64,000 bases of DNA from Streptacidiphilus albus JL83 (lineage in GTDB: Bacteria > Actinomycetota > Actinomycetes > Streptomycetales > Streptomycetaceae), in contig NZ_JQML01000001.1 in NCBI RefSeq assembly GCF_000744705.1, positions 2,986,017 to 3,050,016 on the forward strand. Direction: 5' to 3'. Every line of letters starts with the position of its first letter. Position 1 is the first letter of the stretch. A program made the position numbers and the translations under genes. A model generated the notes under the pieces. It made no database searches and was not told the DNA's origin. It was given only the letters and a program-made list of their open reading frames with translations. Positions 26,978 through 35,900 of the stretch are shown here, in pieces.

Positions 26978-28799
26978 GACCCTGTTGCCCAATTGGGTGA
27001 ACCTGAGGCGATCTGCCCGCTGGGGGCGACCTGGGCCGTGAGACTGCGGTTGGCGGTCTGATCCAGTTGTGGCGCATCGTTCGGCCGCAGGACGGGGTGG
27101 CGTGGTGTCGATGGGGCTGGGGTCAGGGGCAGAGGTTCCGCAGGTGACACGGCAGGTGGCTATCGCCGCTTTCCCCAAGGGCTGCCTGGCCATGCGGGTC
27201 CGGGACGAGCTTGGCCCACTGTTCGCCGACGAGGTGTTCAGGTCCGCCTTTGGAGTCCGGGGCCGTCCCGGTATCTCGCCGGGGCAGCTGGCCCTGGTCT
27301 GCGTCCTGCAGTTCGCCGAGAACCTGACCGACCGCCAAGCCGCGCATGCGGCGCGGGCAAGGATCGACTGGAAGTACCTGTTGGGCAGCGAGCTGTCGGA
27401 CCCAGGGTTCGACTTCACCGTGCTGACTGGGTTCCGCGACCGCCTCTTGGCGCGCGGGATGGAGGAGACGGTCCTGGACCTTCTGTTGCGGCGATTGGTG
27501 GAGCTGGGATTGGTCGCCCCCGGGGGGCGGCAGCGCACCGACTCCACACATGTCCTGTCCGCAGTACGGGACTTGAACCGTCTTGAGTTTGTCGGAGAGA
27601 CGCTCCGAGCGACCCTGGAGGCGATCGCGGTCGCCGCCCCGGCATGGCTGCGGACGTGGATGGACCCGTCCTGGCAGCAGCGCTATCGCGCGCGGGTGGA
27701 CGCCTATCGGTTGCCCGGCGCGCAGGACGAGAGGGACGAGTTGGCGCGGCAGATCGCCATTGACGGATACCGGCTGCTCAAGGCAGTCTTCACACCTGCA
27801 GCGCCGGGCTGGCTGCGGGAGGTCCCCGCTGTCGCCGTCCTGCGGACGGTGTGGATGCAGCAGTTCAGCCGCACCGTGACTGACGGGATCGAGGAGGTGG
27901 CATGGCGGGGCAAGGAGGACTGCCCGCCCAGCAGAGTCAGGGTCACCTCGCCCTACGATGTGGATTCCCGCTATGCCGTCAAGCGCGGATCCGGCTGGGA
28001 CGGTTACAAGGTCCACTTCAGCGAGACCTGCGACGACCCTGCTGAGGTCGGGCGTCCGCACGTGATCACCCACGTCGTCACCACCGATGCCACAGTCCAC
28101 GACGCGGCGGTCGTCGGGCAGATCCACGATCGCCTTGGCGACAAGGGCTTGCTACCGTCCGAGCACCTCCTGGACTCCGGTTACATCTCCGCCGAACTGC
28201 TGTTGACGTCGCCGGTGGAACGCGGTGTCGAAGTTGTCGGTCCGGTCAGGCCCAACAGCACCCGCCAGGCCGTCCAGGCCGCCGGCTACGGCAAGACGTC
28301 CTTCAGTATCGACTGGGATGCCCGGCAGGCGACATGTCCGAGCGGGGCCAACAGCAGGTACTGGACTGAGGGTTACGACCACAGCGGCCGCCTCGCAGTC
28401 CGGATCCGCTTCGCCACCCAGACGTGCGCGCCCTGCCCGGTGCGCGATCAGTGCACCCGCTCAACCCGATACGGTCGGCAACTCACTGTCCGCCCCCAGG
28501 ACCAAGACATCCTCCTCGAACGCGTCCGGGCCGAGCAGGACACCGACGAGTGGAGAGCCCGCTACGCCGCCCGCGCCGGAGTCGAGGGCACCATCCATCA
28601 GGCCGTTGCTACCACCGGAGCCCGCCGCACCCGCTACGCCAGCCTGCCGAAGACACGCCTGGCCCACATCTTCATGGCCGCCGCCATCAACCTGATTCGA
28701 CTCGACGCTTGGTGGAACGGAACTCCACTCGCACCGACGCGCACTTCCCACCTCGCAGCCCTCGACCTCGCCGCGTGAGATCAATTGGGCAACAGGGTC
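26978..28799 (+). mobile_element. IS1182-family insertion sequence, complete
   Basis: An 1822-base element with 18-base perfect terminal inverted repeats, GACCCTGTTGCCCAATTG at the left and its complement at 28782-28799. It is flanked by a 7-base direct repeat CTTCGAT at 26971-26977 and 28800-28806. Removing the element and one repeat exactly restores the host IS3 orfB frame, so the ends are certain. The single gene inside is intact, so this is probably the most recent insertion of the pile. Confidence 0.95.
27111..28778 (+). CDS. IS1182-family transposase
   Basis: A 555-residue transposase. The N-terminal part is the DUF772-like domain (AFPKGCLAMRVRDELG, ADEVF, GRPGISPGQLALVCVLQFAENLTDR). 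The first catalytic Asp is in QRTDSTHVLSAV, the second in LLDSGYISAEL, and the Glu in ARAGVEGTIHQAV. A Cys-rich insert, CAPCPVRDQCTRST, is typical of the family. The start is ATG 27111; an upstream GTG or ATG would add up to 14 residues. The frame is intact and ends 21 bases inside the right inverted repeat. Confidence 0.93.
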   Translation: MGLGSGAEVPQVTRQVAIAAFPKGCLAMRVRDELGPLFADEVFRSAFGVRGRPGISPGQLALVCVLQFAENLTDRQAAHAARARIDWKYLLGSELSDPGFDFTVLTGFRDRLLARGMEETVLDLLLRRLVELGLVAPGGRQRTDSTHVLSAVRDLNRLEFVGETLRATLEAIAVAAPAWLRTWMDPSWQQRYRARVDAYRLPGAQDERDELARQIAIDGYRLLKAVFTPAAPGWLREVPAVAVLRTVWMQQFSRTVTDGIEEVAWRGKEDCPPSRVRVTSPYDVDSRYAVKRGSGWDGYKVHFSETCDDPAEVGRPHVITHVVTTDATVHDAAVVGQIHDRLGDKGLLPSEHLLDSGYISAELLLTSPVERGVEVVGPVRPNSTRQAVQAAGYGKTSFSIDWDARQATCPSGANSRYWTEGYDHSGRLAVRIRFATQTCAPCPVRDQCTRSTRYGRQLTVRPQDQDILLERVRAEQDTDEWRARYAARAGVEGTIHQAVATTGARRTRYASLPKTRLAHIFMAAAINLIRLDAWWNGTPLAPTRTSHLAALDLAA

Positions 28800-29627
28800 C
28801 TTCGATGAAGCGGAAGACGTCGGCTCGGGCCTGTGCCCGGGTGGCCCATACTGTGGTGCCGATTTCGGCCTTTAGCAGGGCAAACCAACTCTCCGCCGCG
28901 GCGTTATCGTAACACGAGCCGACTCGTCCCATACTCTGCCGGAGATCCAACTCCTGTATCGCCGACCGGAATTCGGCACTGGTGTACTCGCTGCCCCGGT
29001 CGGTGTGCATGATGCAGCCCGACTCCAGACTTCCGCGGCCCGCGGCCATCTGCAGCGCTGCCACCGGAAGCTCGGCGCGGTGGTGGTCGGCCATCGCCCA
29101 TCCGAGCATCTCGCGGGTACCCAGGTCGATGCACGTCGCCAGGTACAACTTCCCTTCCTCGGTGACCAGTTCAGTCATATCGCCGACCAGCCGCATCCCC
29201 GGACGCGGAGCGGTGAAGTCCCGTCCGATCAGGTCGGCGGCGAACACCGCCCGCTTCGCCTGCCGGGTCAGCCCGCGCCGACGGCGTCGGGTCACGCCCT
29301 CGATGCCGTTCTCCCGCATCAGCCGCTCGACCCGCTTGCGATTGACCGCCCTCCCCGCCCGGCTCAGCGCGGCATGGACGCGCGGCACCCCGTAGGCACC
29401 GCGCGATCCCGCGTGCAGCACCCGGATCTCACCCAGCAGCCGCTCCTGGTCCCGGTCACGGACCTGACGGACGGGGGCAGCGGCACAGTGGGCGTAGTAG
29501 GTCGAGCGCGGCAGTCCCAAAGTCCGACACAGCAGGGAGACGCTGTAGCCGTCGGGGTTGTCCTCGGTGGCCTTCTCCGCGTCGATGAAGCGGCACACAG
29601 TGCCTACTCCACCAGCTCCTTCGCGAA

Positions 29628-31488
29628 GTCGGGTGGCCCGGGGGAATTTCGCCCCCGGGCTCCCACAGATCCGTACGTGACAGTCTCCTGTCATACGGCT
29701 CTTGTCGTCCTGGTCACCAGACCCGGGCAGGCTTGGACATCCAGACCCAGTGCGCGAAGAATCGGGGATGCAGATCCACCCCGGACCACCACGCACGGAA
29801 AGTCGCTGCCCAGCTCCGCCGCAGCCTGCGGTATTTCCCGCGCAACCACCGGACCAAGTAGGCATTGATCCGTTTCAGGAGGGGAAACAGGACCGACCTG
29901 TTGAAGGCCCCGTAGTACTGCATCCATCCCCGCACGACCGGGTTGATCCAGTCGGCGAGGTCTCGGACCTCGCCCTGCACCCACCGGTGCAGGCGCCAGG
30001 AACGCACCACCTCGCCCATCCGCTTCAGGGCCTTGTCCGAGACCGCCGGAGAGAAACTCCGGAACAGCCCGTTTCGCCCGTCCGCGGTGCGCTCGCGAAA
30101 GTCGTAGCCCAGGAAGGTGAACCGCGTGTGCTCGAAGGAGCCCTTGCGGTTCGCGTCCCGGCAGTAGACGATCTGCGTCTTGTCGGGGTGCAGTTGAAGG
30201 CCGACCGAGTCCATGCGCGCCTCCAGCGCGGCCAGCACCGCTCTCGCCTGGGCGAGACTGCGGCAGTGGATGACCGCGTCGTCGGCATAACGTTCGAAGC
30301 CGATGCCCGGAAAGCTCCGGTCCAGCCATGTGTCGAACGCGTAGTGCATGAACAGGTTCGCCAGGACCGGGGAGACCGCCGAACCCTGCGGGGTGCCCGT
30401 GGTGCGCTCGATCAGCGCACCGTCCGCGCGTTGCAGCGGGGCGGCGAGCCACCGCTTGACGTACAGCAGCACCCAGGGCAGCTCGCAGACCGAGCCCACC
30501 GCCTTGAGCACCAGGTCCCACGGCACCGAGTCGAAGAACGCCTTGATGTCGAGATCGATCACCCAGTCGTACTTCCAGCACCGCTCCCGGCACCTGCCCA
30601 CCGCGTCGATCGCCCCGCGCCCCGGACGGTAGCCGTAGGAGTCCGGATGGAAGATCGGCTCGACCCTCTTCTCCAGCACCATCGCCACCACAGTCTGCGC
30701 GACCCGGTCTCCCACGGTTGGCACGCCGAGAACCCTGATGCCGCCCTGCGGCTTCGGGATCTCCACCATGCGCACCGGCGGCGGGAAGTAGCAGCCCGAG
30801 GACATCCGATTCCAGATCCGGTACAGGTTTCCCCGCAGGTCCTCCTCGAACGCCTCGATGGCCACCGCGTCCACGCCCGGCGCGCCCTTGTTCGCCCTGA
30901 CCTTCTCCCAAGCCTCCATCACCAGCAGCTTCGGAATACCGAACGGCTTGACCGGTGCTTTCAACTCATCCACGCCAATTCCTCCCGGAGAACGTCCGGT
31001 TGATCGAATGAACAAGCCACGAACGACCCGGCCCCTTCGCTCCACCCCCATTACAGGGGCTTCGCCGCTACTACGAGCCGGTCCGCCGGCGCACGCCCGA
31101 GGCGGCCGTGCGCCTTCTCCTGTTCCGCACAGATCCCGCAGACCGGGCTCGCGCCACCTTCACGCCGGACACCGCCTGGCCAGGAATACGGACACCCGCC
31201 AGGCTCATCCCGGGGAGCCTTCAAGCCCCGGTTTCGATGTCGTCCAAGCATTTCGACGCATCAGCAGTGGTTCGCTCGCGCTCGCCTTCCCGATCCCCAC
31301 CTGACGCCCTCTCAAGGACGCCTTTTCCTCCGACGCTCACCACGACGGTCTTCAGCCAACGCAGCAGGAGGCGGTTTGAAGCCTCCCTCCGCGGGGGCGA
31401 CTCCGAGGGGCCAAACCCTCATCATCTGTGCAGCATCATCGAGTTGCTACCGGCCTACACCGGCAGCCCCTTTCCGTTCAGGACACAC
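29628..31488 (-). mobile_element. Group II intron with maturase gene
   Basis: A 1861-base intron on the minus strand. The 5' end is GTGTGTCCTGAACGG, fitting the GUGYG consensus. The 3' end is ...CACCCGAC, an AY ending. Just upstream of the end is a domain V hairpin, GAGCCGTATGACAG-GAGA-CTGTCACGTACGGATC at 29663-29700, followed by a stable domain VI stem (GAGCCCGGGGGC / TTCCCCCGGGCC). The maturase gene lies in the domain IV position. The boundaries are fixed by restoration of the IS3 orfA frame. The class (bacterial C or B-like) was not determined. Confidence 0.9.
29714..30973 (-). CDS. ltrA: Group II intron reverse transcriptase/maturase
   Basis: A 419-residue intron-encoded protein that assists splicing and copies intron RNA during retrohoming. 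It has the RT fingers/palm blocks KGAPGVDAVAIEAFEEDL, RVLGVPTVGDRVAQ, YGYRPGRGAIDAV, DLDIKAFFDSV, GTPQGSAVSPVLANLF and the catalytic YADD at 229-232. The group II maturase domain X follows (WVQGEVRDLADWINPVVRGW and YYGAFNRS, LLKRINAYLVRWLRGKY). No HNH endonuclease domain follows. GTG 30973 was chosen because GGGAGGA lies upstream at good spacing; the open frame extends 26 codons further without support. All RT motifs are intact, so the intron may be active. Confidence 0.93.
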   Translation of the reverse strand: MDELKAPVKPFGIPKLLVMEAWEKVRANKGAPGVDAVAIEAFEEDLRGNLYRIWNRMSSGCYFPPPVRMVEIPKPQGGIRVLGVPTVGDRVAQTVVAMVLEKRVEPIFHPDSYGYRPGRGAIDAVGRCRERCWKYDWVIDLDIKAFFDSVPWDLVLKAVGSVCELPWVLLYVKRWLAAPLQRADGALIERTTGTPQGSAVSPVLANLFMHYAFDTWLDRSFPGIGFERYADDAVIHCRSLAQARAVLAALEARMDSVGLQLHPDKTQIVYCRDANRKGSFEHTRFTFLGYDFRERTADGRNGLFRSFSPAVSDKALKRMGEVVRSWRLHRWVQGEVRDLADWINPVVRGWMQYYGAFNRSVLFPLLKRINAYLVRWLRGKYRRLRRSWAATFRAWWSGVDLHPRFFAHWVWMSKPARVW

Positions 31489-31854
31489 GAAGGCCGCCGC
31501 TTTTAGCAAGATCGCGTTCGCCTTCTTCACCTCGGCCAGCTCCCGCTTCACCCGGGCCAGCTCAGCCTTCTCGTCAGTGGTCGCCGCCCCGGCCGGCCCC
31601 TGGCCGCTGTCGATCCGGGCCTGCCTGACCCAGCCCCGCAGGCCCTCGGAACTGATCCCCAGCTCCCGCGCGACCTCGGTCACATTCCGACCTGGCGAAC
31701 ACGCCAGCGAGACCGCATCCCGCTTGAACTCGGCCGAGTACCGCTTGCTCATGTTGCTCTTACTACTCACTGCTTTGGACTGCTTCCTCCGGGACCATAC
31801 GTCCCAGTATCAACCTGTCCAGCTCAGAGGGGGAACTTCAGAGGGGGAACTTCA

Positions 31855-32146
31855 GGTCGGCCTCGGCCTGCTGCCTTCGAAATCCTGGCAGGTCAACGCG
31901 GCCTGGGTGCTGGCCGCGACCATCGCGGCCGACCTCGACGCCTGGACGCGGCTCCTGCTGCTGCACGACGCCCCCGAACTGGCCAAGGCTGAACCGGCCA
32001 CGATCCGCACGAAGCTCTACCACCTCCCGGCCCGCCTCACCGCCCACGCCCGCCGCCGTGTCCTCCACCTGGACCGGTCATGGCCCTGGGGGCACGCGTT
32101 CACCACCGCCTGGCAGCGAGCCACCGAGCTACCGGCCCTCACCTGA
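31855..32146 (+). pseudogene. IS1380-family transposase, C-terminal fragment
   Basis: About 95 codons reading SWQVNAAWVLAATIAADLDA, then WTRLLLLHD, RTKLYHLPARLTAHARRRVL and WPWGHAFTTAWQR. This is the C-terminal end of IS1380-type DDE transposases. The 5' part is missing; the IS3 composite begins immediately before it, and no matching N-terminus lies on its left side. The right terminus of the IS1380 is probably around 32307-32325 (CTGAACAATCGAGGTTAAG), but this could not be paired. Confidence 0.75.
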
Positions 32147-32525
32147 GGGCCGGCCACCACAACGACGAGCAGCAGGAAGGAGCAGACCAGCAGGCCACCG
32201 GGCCGTGGAACCCGGCGCACACCGCGGCGTCACGCGACGGACCCGCCTCGAACGGCCGAGGACAAACCGGGCACACAGCCGAGCCGAACCCCACGATCAG
32301 GCCACTGAACAATCGAGGTTAAGCGGCTAGTTAAAGATCAGTACGAGCTCCAAGCACCGACGATAAATCCCTGCCAGCAGGACAGCAACCCCCATGAGAT
32401 GCAAACCCCGAATCTCGGAACCTCGACCCGATCAGATAATGGCCTATCGACCACGATTGACTTTGGCAGCACTCCGGAAACAGAGGACTCCCACATCAGC
32501 CCCAGCCCGAACGGACCCGAAATGC
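32147..32525. other. Interval with no gene
   Basis: No supported coding frame. The first 180 bases are probably the 3' flank of the IS1380 remnant. The remainder is lower in GC than the surroundings, like the RHS immunity gene just beyond, suggesting transferred DNA. Confidence 0.4.
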
Positions 32526-32565
32526 CTTAGGGGTCGTATCTGATGAATCAGATACGACCCCTAAG
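32526..32565. terminator. Perfect 19-base hairpin
   Basis: CTTAGGGGTCGTATCTGAT and its exact complement are separated by two bases (GA). There is no T-tract on either side. It lies downstream of the leftward immunity gene and tRNA fragment, and downstream of the rightward IS1380 fragment, so it can end transcription from both sides. A perfect stem this long next to an integration scar could also be an element terminus. Confidence 0.6.
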
Positions 32566-32590
32566 CTGTGACTAAAGACTAGCATCCGAT

Positions 32591-32630
32591 TCGGGATGAC
32601 AGGATTTGAACCTGCAACCCCCTGACCCCA
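32591..32630 (-). pseudogene. 3' fragment of tRNA-Pro(UGG): probable att site
   Basis: On the minus strand the 40 bases from TGGGGTCAGGGGGTTGCAGG through TTCAAATCCTGTCATCCCGA are the 3' half of a tRNA-Pro. They run from the anticodon (TGG) through the anticodon-stem 3' strand, a full T-arm (CAGG TTCAAAT CCTG) and the acceptor 3' strand with discriminator A. The 5' half is absent: upstream bases do not complete the D-arm or acceptor. Such half-tRNAs are the attR scars of integrative elements. Streptomyces pSAM2 uses a tRNA-Pro gene. No full tRNA-Pro was found in the window. Confidence 0.8.
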
Positions 32631-32632
32631 AA

Positions 32633-32941
32633 CTACGAGGCCATCTCAAGAAAATGCCGATAAACCAAGCCTAGCAGCGCAGCATACGCATGCTGCAAAC
32701 GGGCGACCGCCTGATCGGCATCCGAAGCTTCACAACTGAGTCGATCAGTTAGATGCAGGACACCTTGGAGCAATGCAAGTACGTCTACAGGCGCCGGCTT
32801 ATGGATCCCACGCTCCACAAATCTAATTACCGTCGTAACGTACTCGTCAGCCTCCACCAGATCACTGTGCGCCAAAACCAGGTCCTTACACGCCCCACTT
32901 GGAGGGAACGGCAGGCAGCGCCACAAAGTGTAGGCATCCAT
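32633..32941 (-). CDS. Putative immunity protein for the RHS toxin
   Basis: A small acidic, all-helical protein of 102 residues (DAYTLWRCLPFPPSGACKDL, then EADEYVTTVIRFVERGIH and LHLTDRLSCEASDADQAVAR). I do not recognise the family. It follows the RHS toxin gene on the same strand by about 30 bases, the standard place for the cognate immunity gene. I chose ATG 32941 with GTGGAG upstream; a GTG at 32956 would add five residues. Its lower GC compared with the chromosomal genes is usual for exchangeable toxin-immunity modules. Confidence 0.6.
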   Translation of the reverse strand: MDAYTLWRCLPFPPSGACKDLVLAHSDLVEADEYVTTVIRFVERGIHKPAPVDVLALLQGVLHLTDRLSCEASDADQAVARLQHAYAALLGLVYRHFLEMAS

Positions 32942-32972
32942 AAAGCCTAGCTCCACTTACAATCCCCATTCC

Positions 32973-35900
32973 CTAATGAGCAGACGAATACCAGAAGGAG
33001 ACAACCCTTCCATCTGGGCCAATAATCCCCCCCATTCCCCCATTGGGACTTGAGAACTTTATGCCATATTGGCCATCACCGAAAGGCATTCTCTTCGCAT
33101 TCAAGCCCGCCTTCCCTCCCGGCTGCGTCAGACCTTCGGCCCAGTCCGTTGAATCTAGCAAATACTGTTCAGGCGTGACCCCCATCGGCGCACCGTGCTT
33201 GCCGAAGTGATATTCGAGACTATCTTCCGGGGAAGCAAAAGTACCTTCATGCCAGGCATTCGCACCGCCTGTCGATCCAGAACTTGCCGACGTATCAGAT
33301 CCCTCTGACATCGCCGTATTCACATCACTGTCGAGCCCATGGATGCCATAGCCAGCCATGCCTCCGCCTGAAGTGATACCTGCGGTGGCGACAAGGGCTG
33401 CGGGGACAGTCACTTCACCGAGCGTGCCAACACTGATGACCGTTGCTGCGCCCGCCGCAACATCGCCAGCTATTCCGACCGCCATAAGGAGTCCACCCAT
33501 GACGATCTCCGAGCCATGCATGAGCATCTCGGGTGATTGCTCAAGCCACGGTTCTGCGGCGCTCCATGCACTGGAGGCGTCATTCCATGCGCTTCGGTAC
33601 CAGGGGGTTGCTGATGCAGCGTTGGCTTGTGCTGCTTCCGTGGCGAGTTGGTTGTTGGCGAGTACCCGTTTGGCGTTCTGGTTGGCCCAGTAGTTGGCCC
33701 AGTCCGTTGCTTGTGTGGCGTTCTTGAAGTAGCTCCTGTGGCGGCTGGACCAGCCTGGGGCGGTGGGGTCGCTGTCGTAGGGCTGGGTGCCGTTGTTGGC
33801 GAGGCTGGGGTCGCCGCCGGGTGCGCTGCTGTCGACGCCGCTGCCGTTGTCGTCAGGGGCCCCGCCGCCGGGAGGCGCCGGGTCGCCGCCGTAGTCGCTG
33901 CCGTTTTGGCAGCCGTCGGCGAAGACGCCGTTGCCGCACAGTCCGGTGGGGTCGGACATGTTGATGGGGTCGTCGCCGCTGTAGGTGTAGCCGTTGAGCT
34001 GTTGGCTGTCGGTGGCTTCGAAGAGGGGGTCGAGGCTGATGAAGCGTCCGGTGACGGGGTCGTACTGGCGGGCGCCCAGGACGGTCAGTCCGGTGTCGGT
34101 GTTGTTGGGGGCGTTGAGGAAGCCGTGGTTGTCAGTCCAGGCGACGGTCGCGCCGCGGGTGGCACCGTAGGGCGTGAACTGGCGCCAGGTGGGGTTCTGG
34201 GCGGTGGAGTCGAGCATCAGGCCGCTGGTGCCGTGCAGGTCCGTGACCTGGAAGGTGTACGTGCTGGTGGAGCCGCTGGCGGTGCTGCCGGTGCGCTCGG
34301 CGATCCCGCCGCCGGGCATGGCGTAGGTCCGGATGCCGCTGATGGTACCGGCTCCGGTTCCGGTGCCGGTGTTGAGGGCGAGCTGCTCACCGGGGAGGTA
34401 GAGGGTGGTGGTGCCGGGGTCCTCCTGGAGCAGGACCGATCCGTCGGGGCCATACACGTAGTTGGTGGTGCCGGCGGTGCCGCCGCTGATCTGGGTTAGC
34501 TGACCGGCGTCGTTCCAGGTCAGGGTCTGGGTGCCGGCTGCGGGGGTGGTGCGGGTGATGGTGTTGCCGTCAGCGTCGTAGGCGTAGCTGCTGTTGGAGG
34601 TGCTGGCGCCGGTGGTGCTGGTGGAGGTGAGGGTGTCGGGCTGGGCTGCGTTGGCGTAGGCGTAGCCCGTTTGGGTGGCGGTGCCGCCGGTGGTGGAGTA
34701 GTCGGTCTCGGTCTGCCGGTTGCCCAACGCGTCGAAGGTCCAGCCGGACCAGTAGGCGGTGCCTCCCGCGAGTTGGTCGCCGACAGTGCTGGAGCTGCCG
34801 ACGGTGGGGGTGGCGGCGCAGGAGTCGGTGGCGGTCCAGGCCTGGTTGAGGCGGTCGAGGCCGTCGTACTGGTAGCACTGGGTCTCGGTGGCGGTGGTCG
34901 CTCCCAGGCGGGTGGAGACCTGGGAGGTGATGTTGCCCGAGAGGTCGTAGGTGTAGTGCTGCTCGTCGACGTCGGCGGGGGTGGCGGTGGTGCGGGTGAC
35001 GAGCTGGTCGGTCAGGGCGCTGGTGTGCGGGTCGTAGGTGTCGGTCAGGAAGGCTTCGCTGGTGCCCGAACCGAGGGTCTCCTGCTGGATGCGGCCGTAG
35101 GCGTCGTAGCTGGTGGTGTTGGCGTAGGTGTTGGTGCCGCCGATTCCGGAGGGCAGGTCGAGTGCTCCGGTGTAGCTGGAGGCGACGGTCTCAGCCGGCA
35201 GCCCGCCGGCGGCGGCGTAGACGGTCTTGAGGGGCAGGCCGATCTCGGAGCTGTAGTAGTTCTGGAAGGTGTACGTCCCTGCCAGGGCTCCGACCGCAGT
35301 GCTTGCCGGCACGGTGACGCTCTCGCCCGTGGATTCGCCGAAGATGTTGAAGCCCTTTGCCTGCACGATGTAGGCGAGTCCGCCGCTGTAGGACGTCTGG
35401 GTGGTCAGCTGTCCGACGGCGTCGGTGATGCCCGTGATGCCGTTGCCGTCATAGCTGTTCGCGGTGAGCTCGTTGCTCGCGGACTGGTTCGCGACCGTGG
35501 CGTCGTAGCTCGCGGTCTGACGCCCCAGGGCGTCGTAGGTGTAGCTGATGGTGTTGTTCAGCGCGTCGGTGGTGGAGGCCAGTTGTCCGGCCGCATCGTA
35601 GGCCATGGTGCTCGAGCCGGCGGTGGGGTCGGTCTTGGCGACGACCTGGCCGAGGATGTTGGTCGTGGTGGACCAGGTCTGGCCGCCGGAGGTGGTGCTG
35701 TCCTGGTTGCCGCGGCTGTCGTAGCCGTAGGTGATCGCCTGGGTCGTGCCGCTGCTGACCGACCACAGGCCGGTGAAGGTGTTGGCGGGGGTGCTCACCG
35801 TGGGGGCGGTGGTGTAGGAGTCGAGTTCGATGGTGCGGCCGAGCGGGTCGGTCAGCGTGGCCTTGGGGGTGCCGCCCTTGGGCGGGATGACGGTGGTGCG

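Larger units (their letters stand above)
26867..29598 (-). pseudogene. IS3 OrfB split by an IS1182 insertion
   Basis: Two pieces, 28807-29598 (264 codons) and 26867-26977 (37 codons), join in frame when the IS1182 element and one target copy are removed. The product is a 300-residue OrfB. It starts VCRFIDAEKATEDNPDGYSV at GTG 29598. The DDE core shows D in LVGDMTELVTEEG, D in MHTDRGSEYTS and E in NAAAESWFALLK. The junction reads DVFRFIE-VEYNRTRLRKHPE, exactly as expected for the family. The insertion removes only the last 37 residues from the catalytic piece but breaks the protein. Confidence 0.88.
29604..31752 (-). pseudogene. IS3 OrfA interrupted by a group II intron
   Basis: Exon 1 (31489-31752, 88 codons) reads MSKRYSAEFKRDAVSLACSP through an HTH (VTEVARELGISSEGLRGWV) to KKANAILLKAAAF. 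Exon 2 (29604-29627) reads FAKELVE and stop. Joined, they give a 95-residue OrfA with the family-standard KAAAFFAKEL ending. If the intron splices, OrfA would be made normally; if not, translation continues into VCPERKGAAGVGR. I list it as a pseudogene only for lack of proof of splicing and because orfB is broken as well. Confidence 0.85.
26834..31854 (-). mobile_element. Second IS3-family element carrying two nested insertions
   Basis: The outer ends are inverted repeats: TGAAGTTCCCCCCTGATCTT at left (26834), matched at right by the complement TGAAGTTCCCCCTCTGAGCT. The right end has a tandem duplication of the first 14 bases, so the true end is 31840 or 31854. The element's orfA and orfB read leftward. 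Subtracting an IS1182 insertion with one target copy (1829 bases) and a group II intron (1861) from the inner-end length leaves about 1.32 kb, the normal IS3 size. No target duplication is evident outside. WD40 sequence lies left and IS1380 sequence lies right. Confidence 0.85.
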
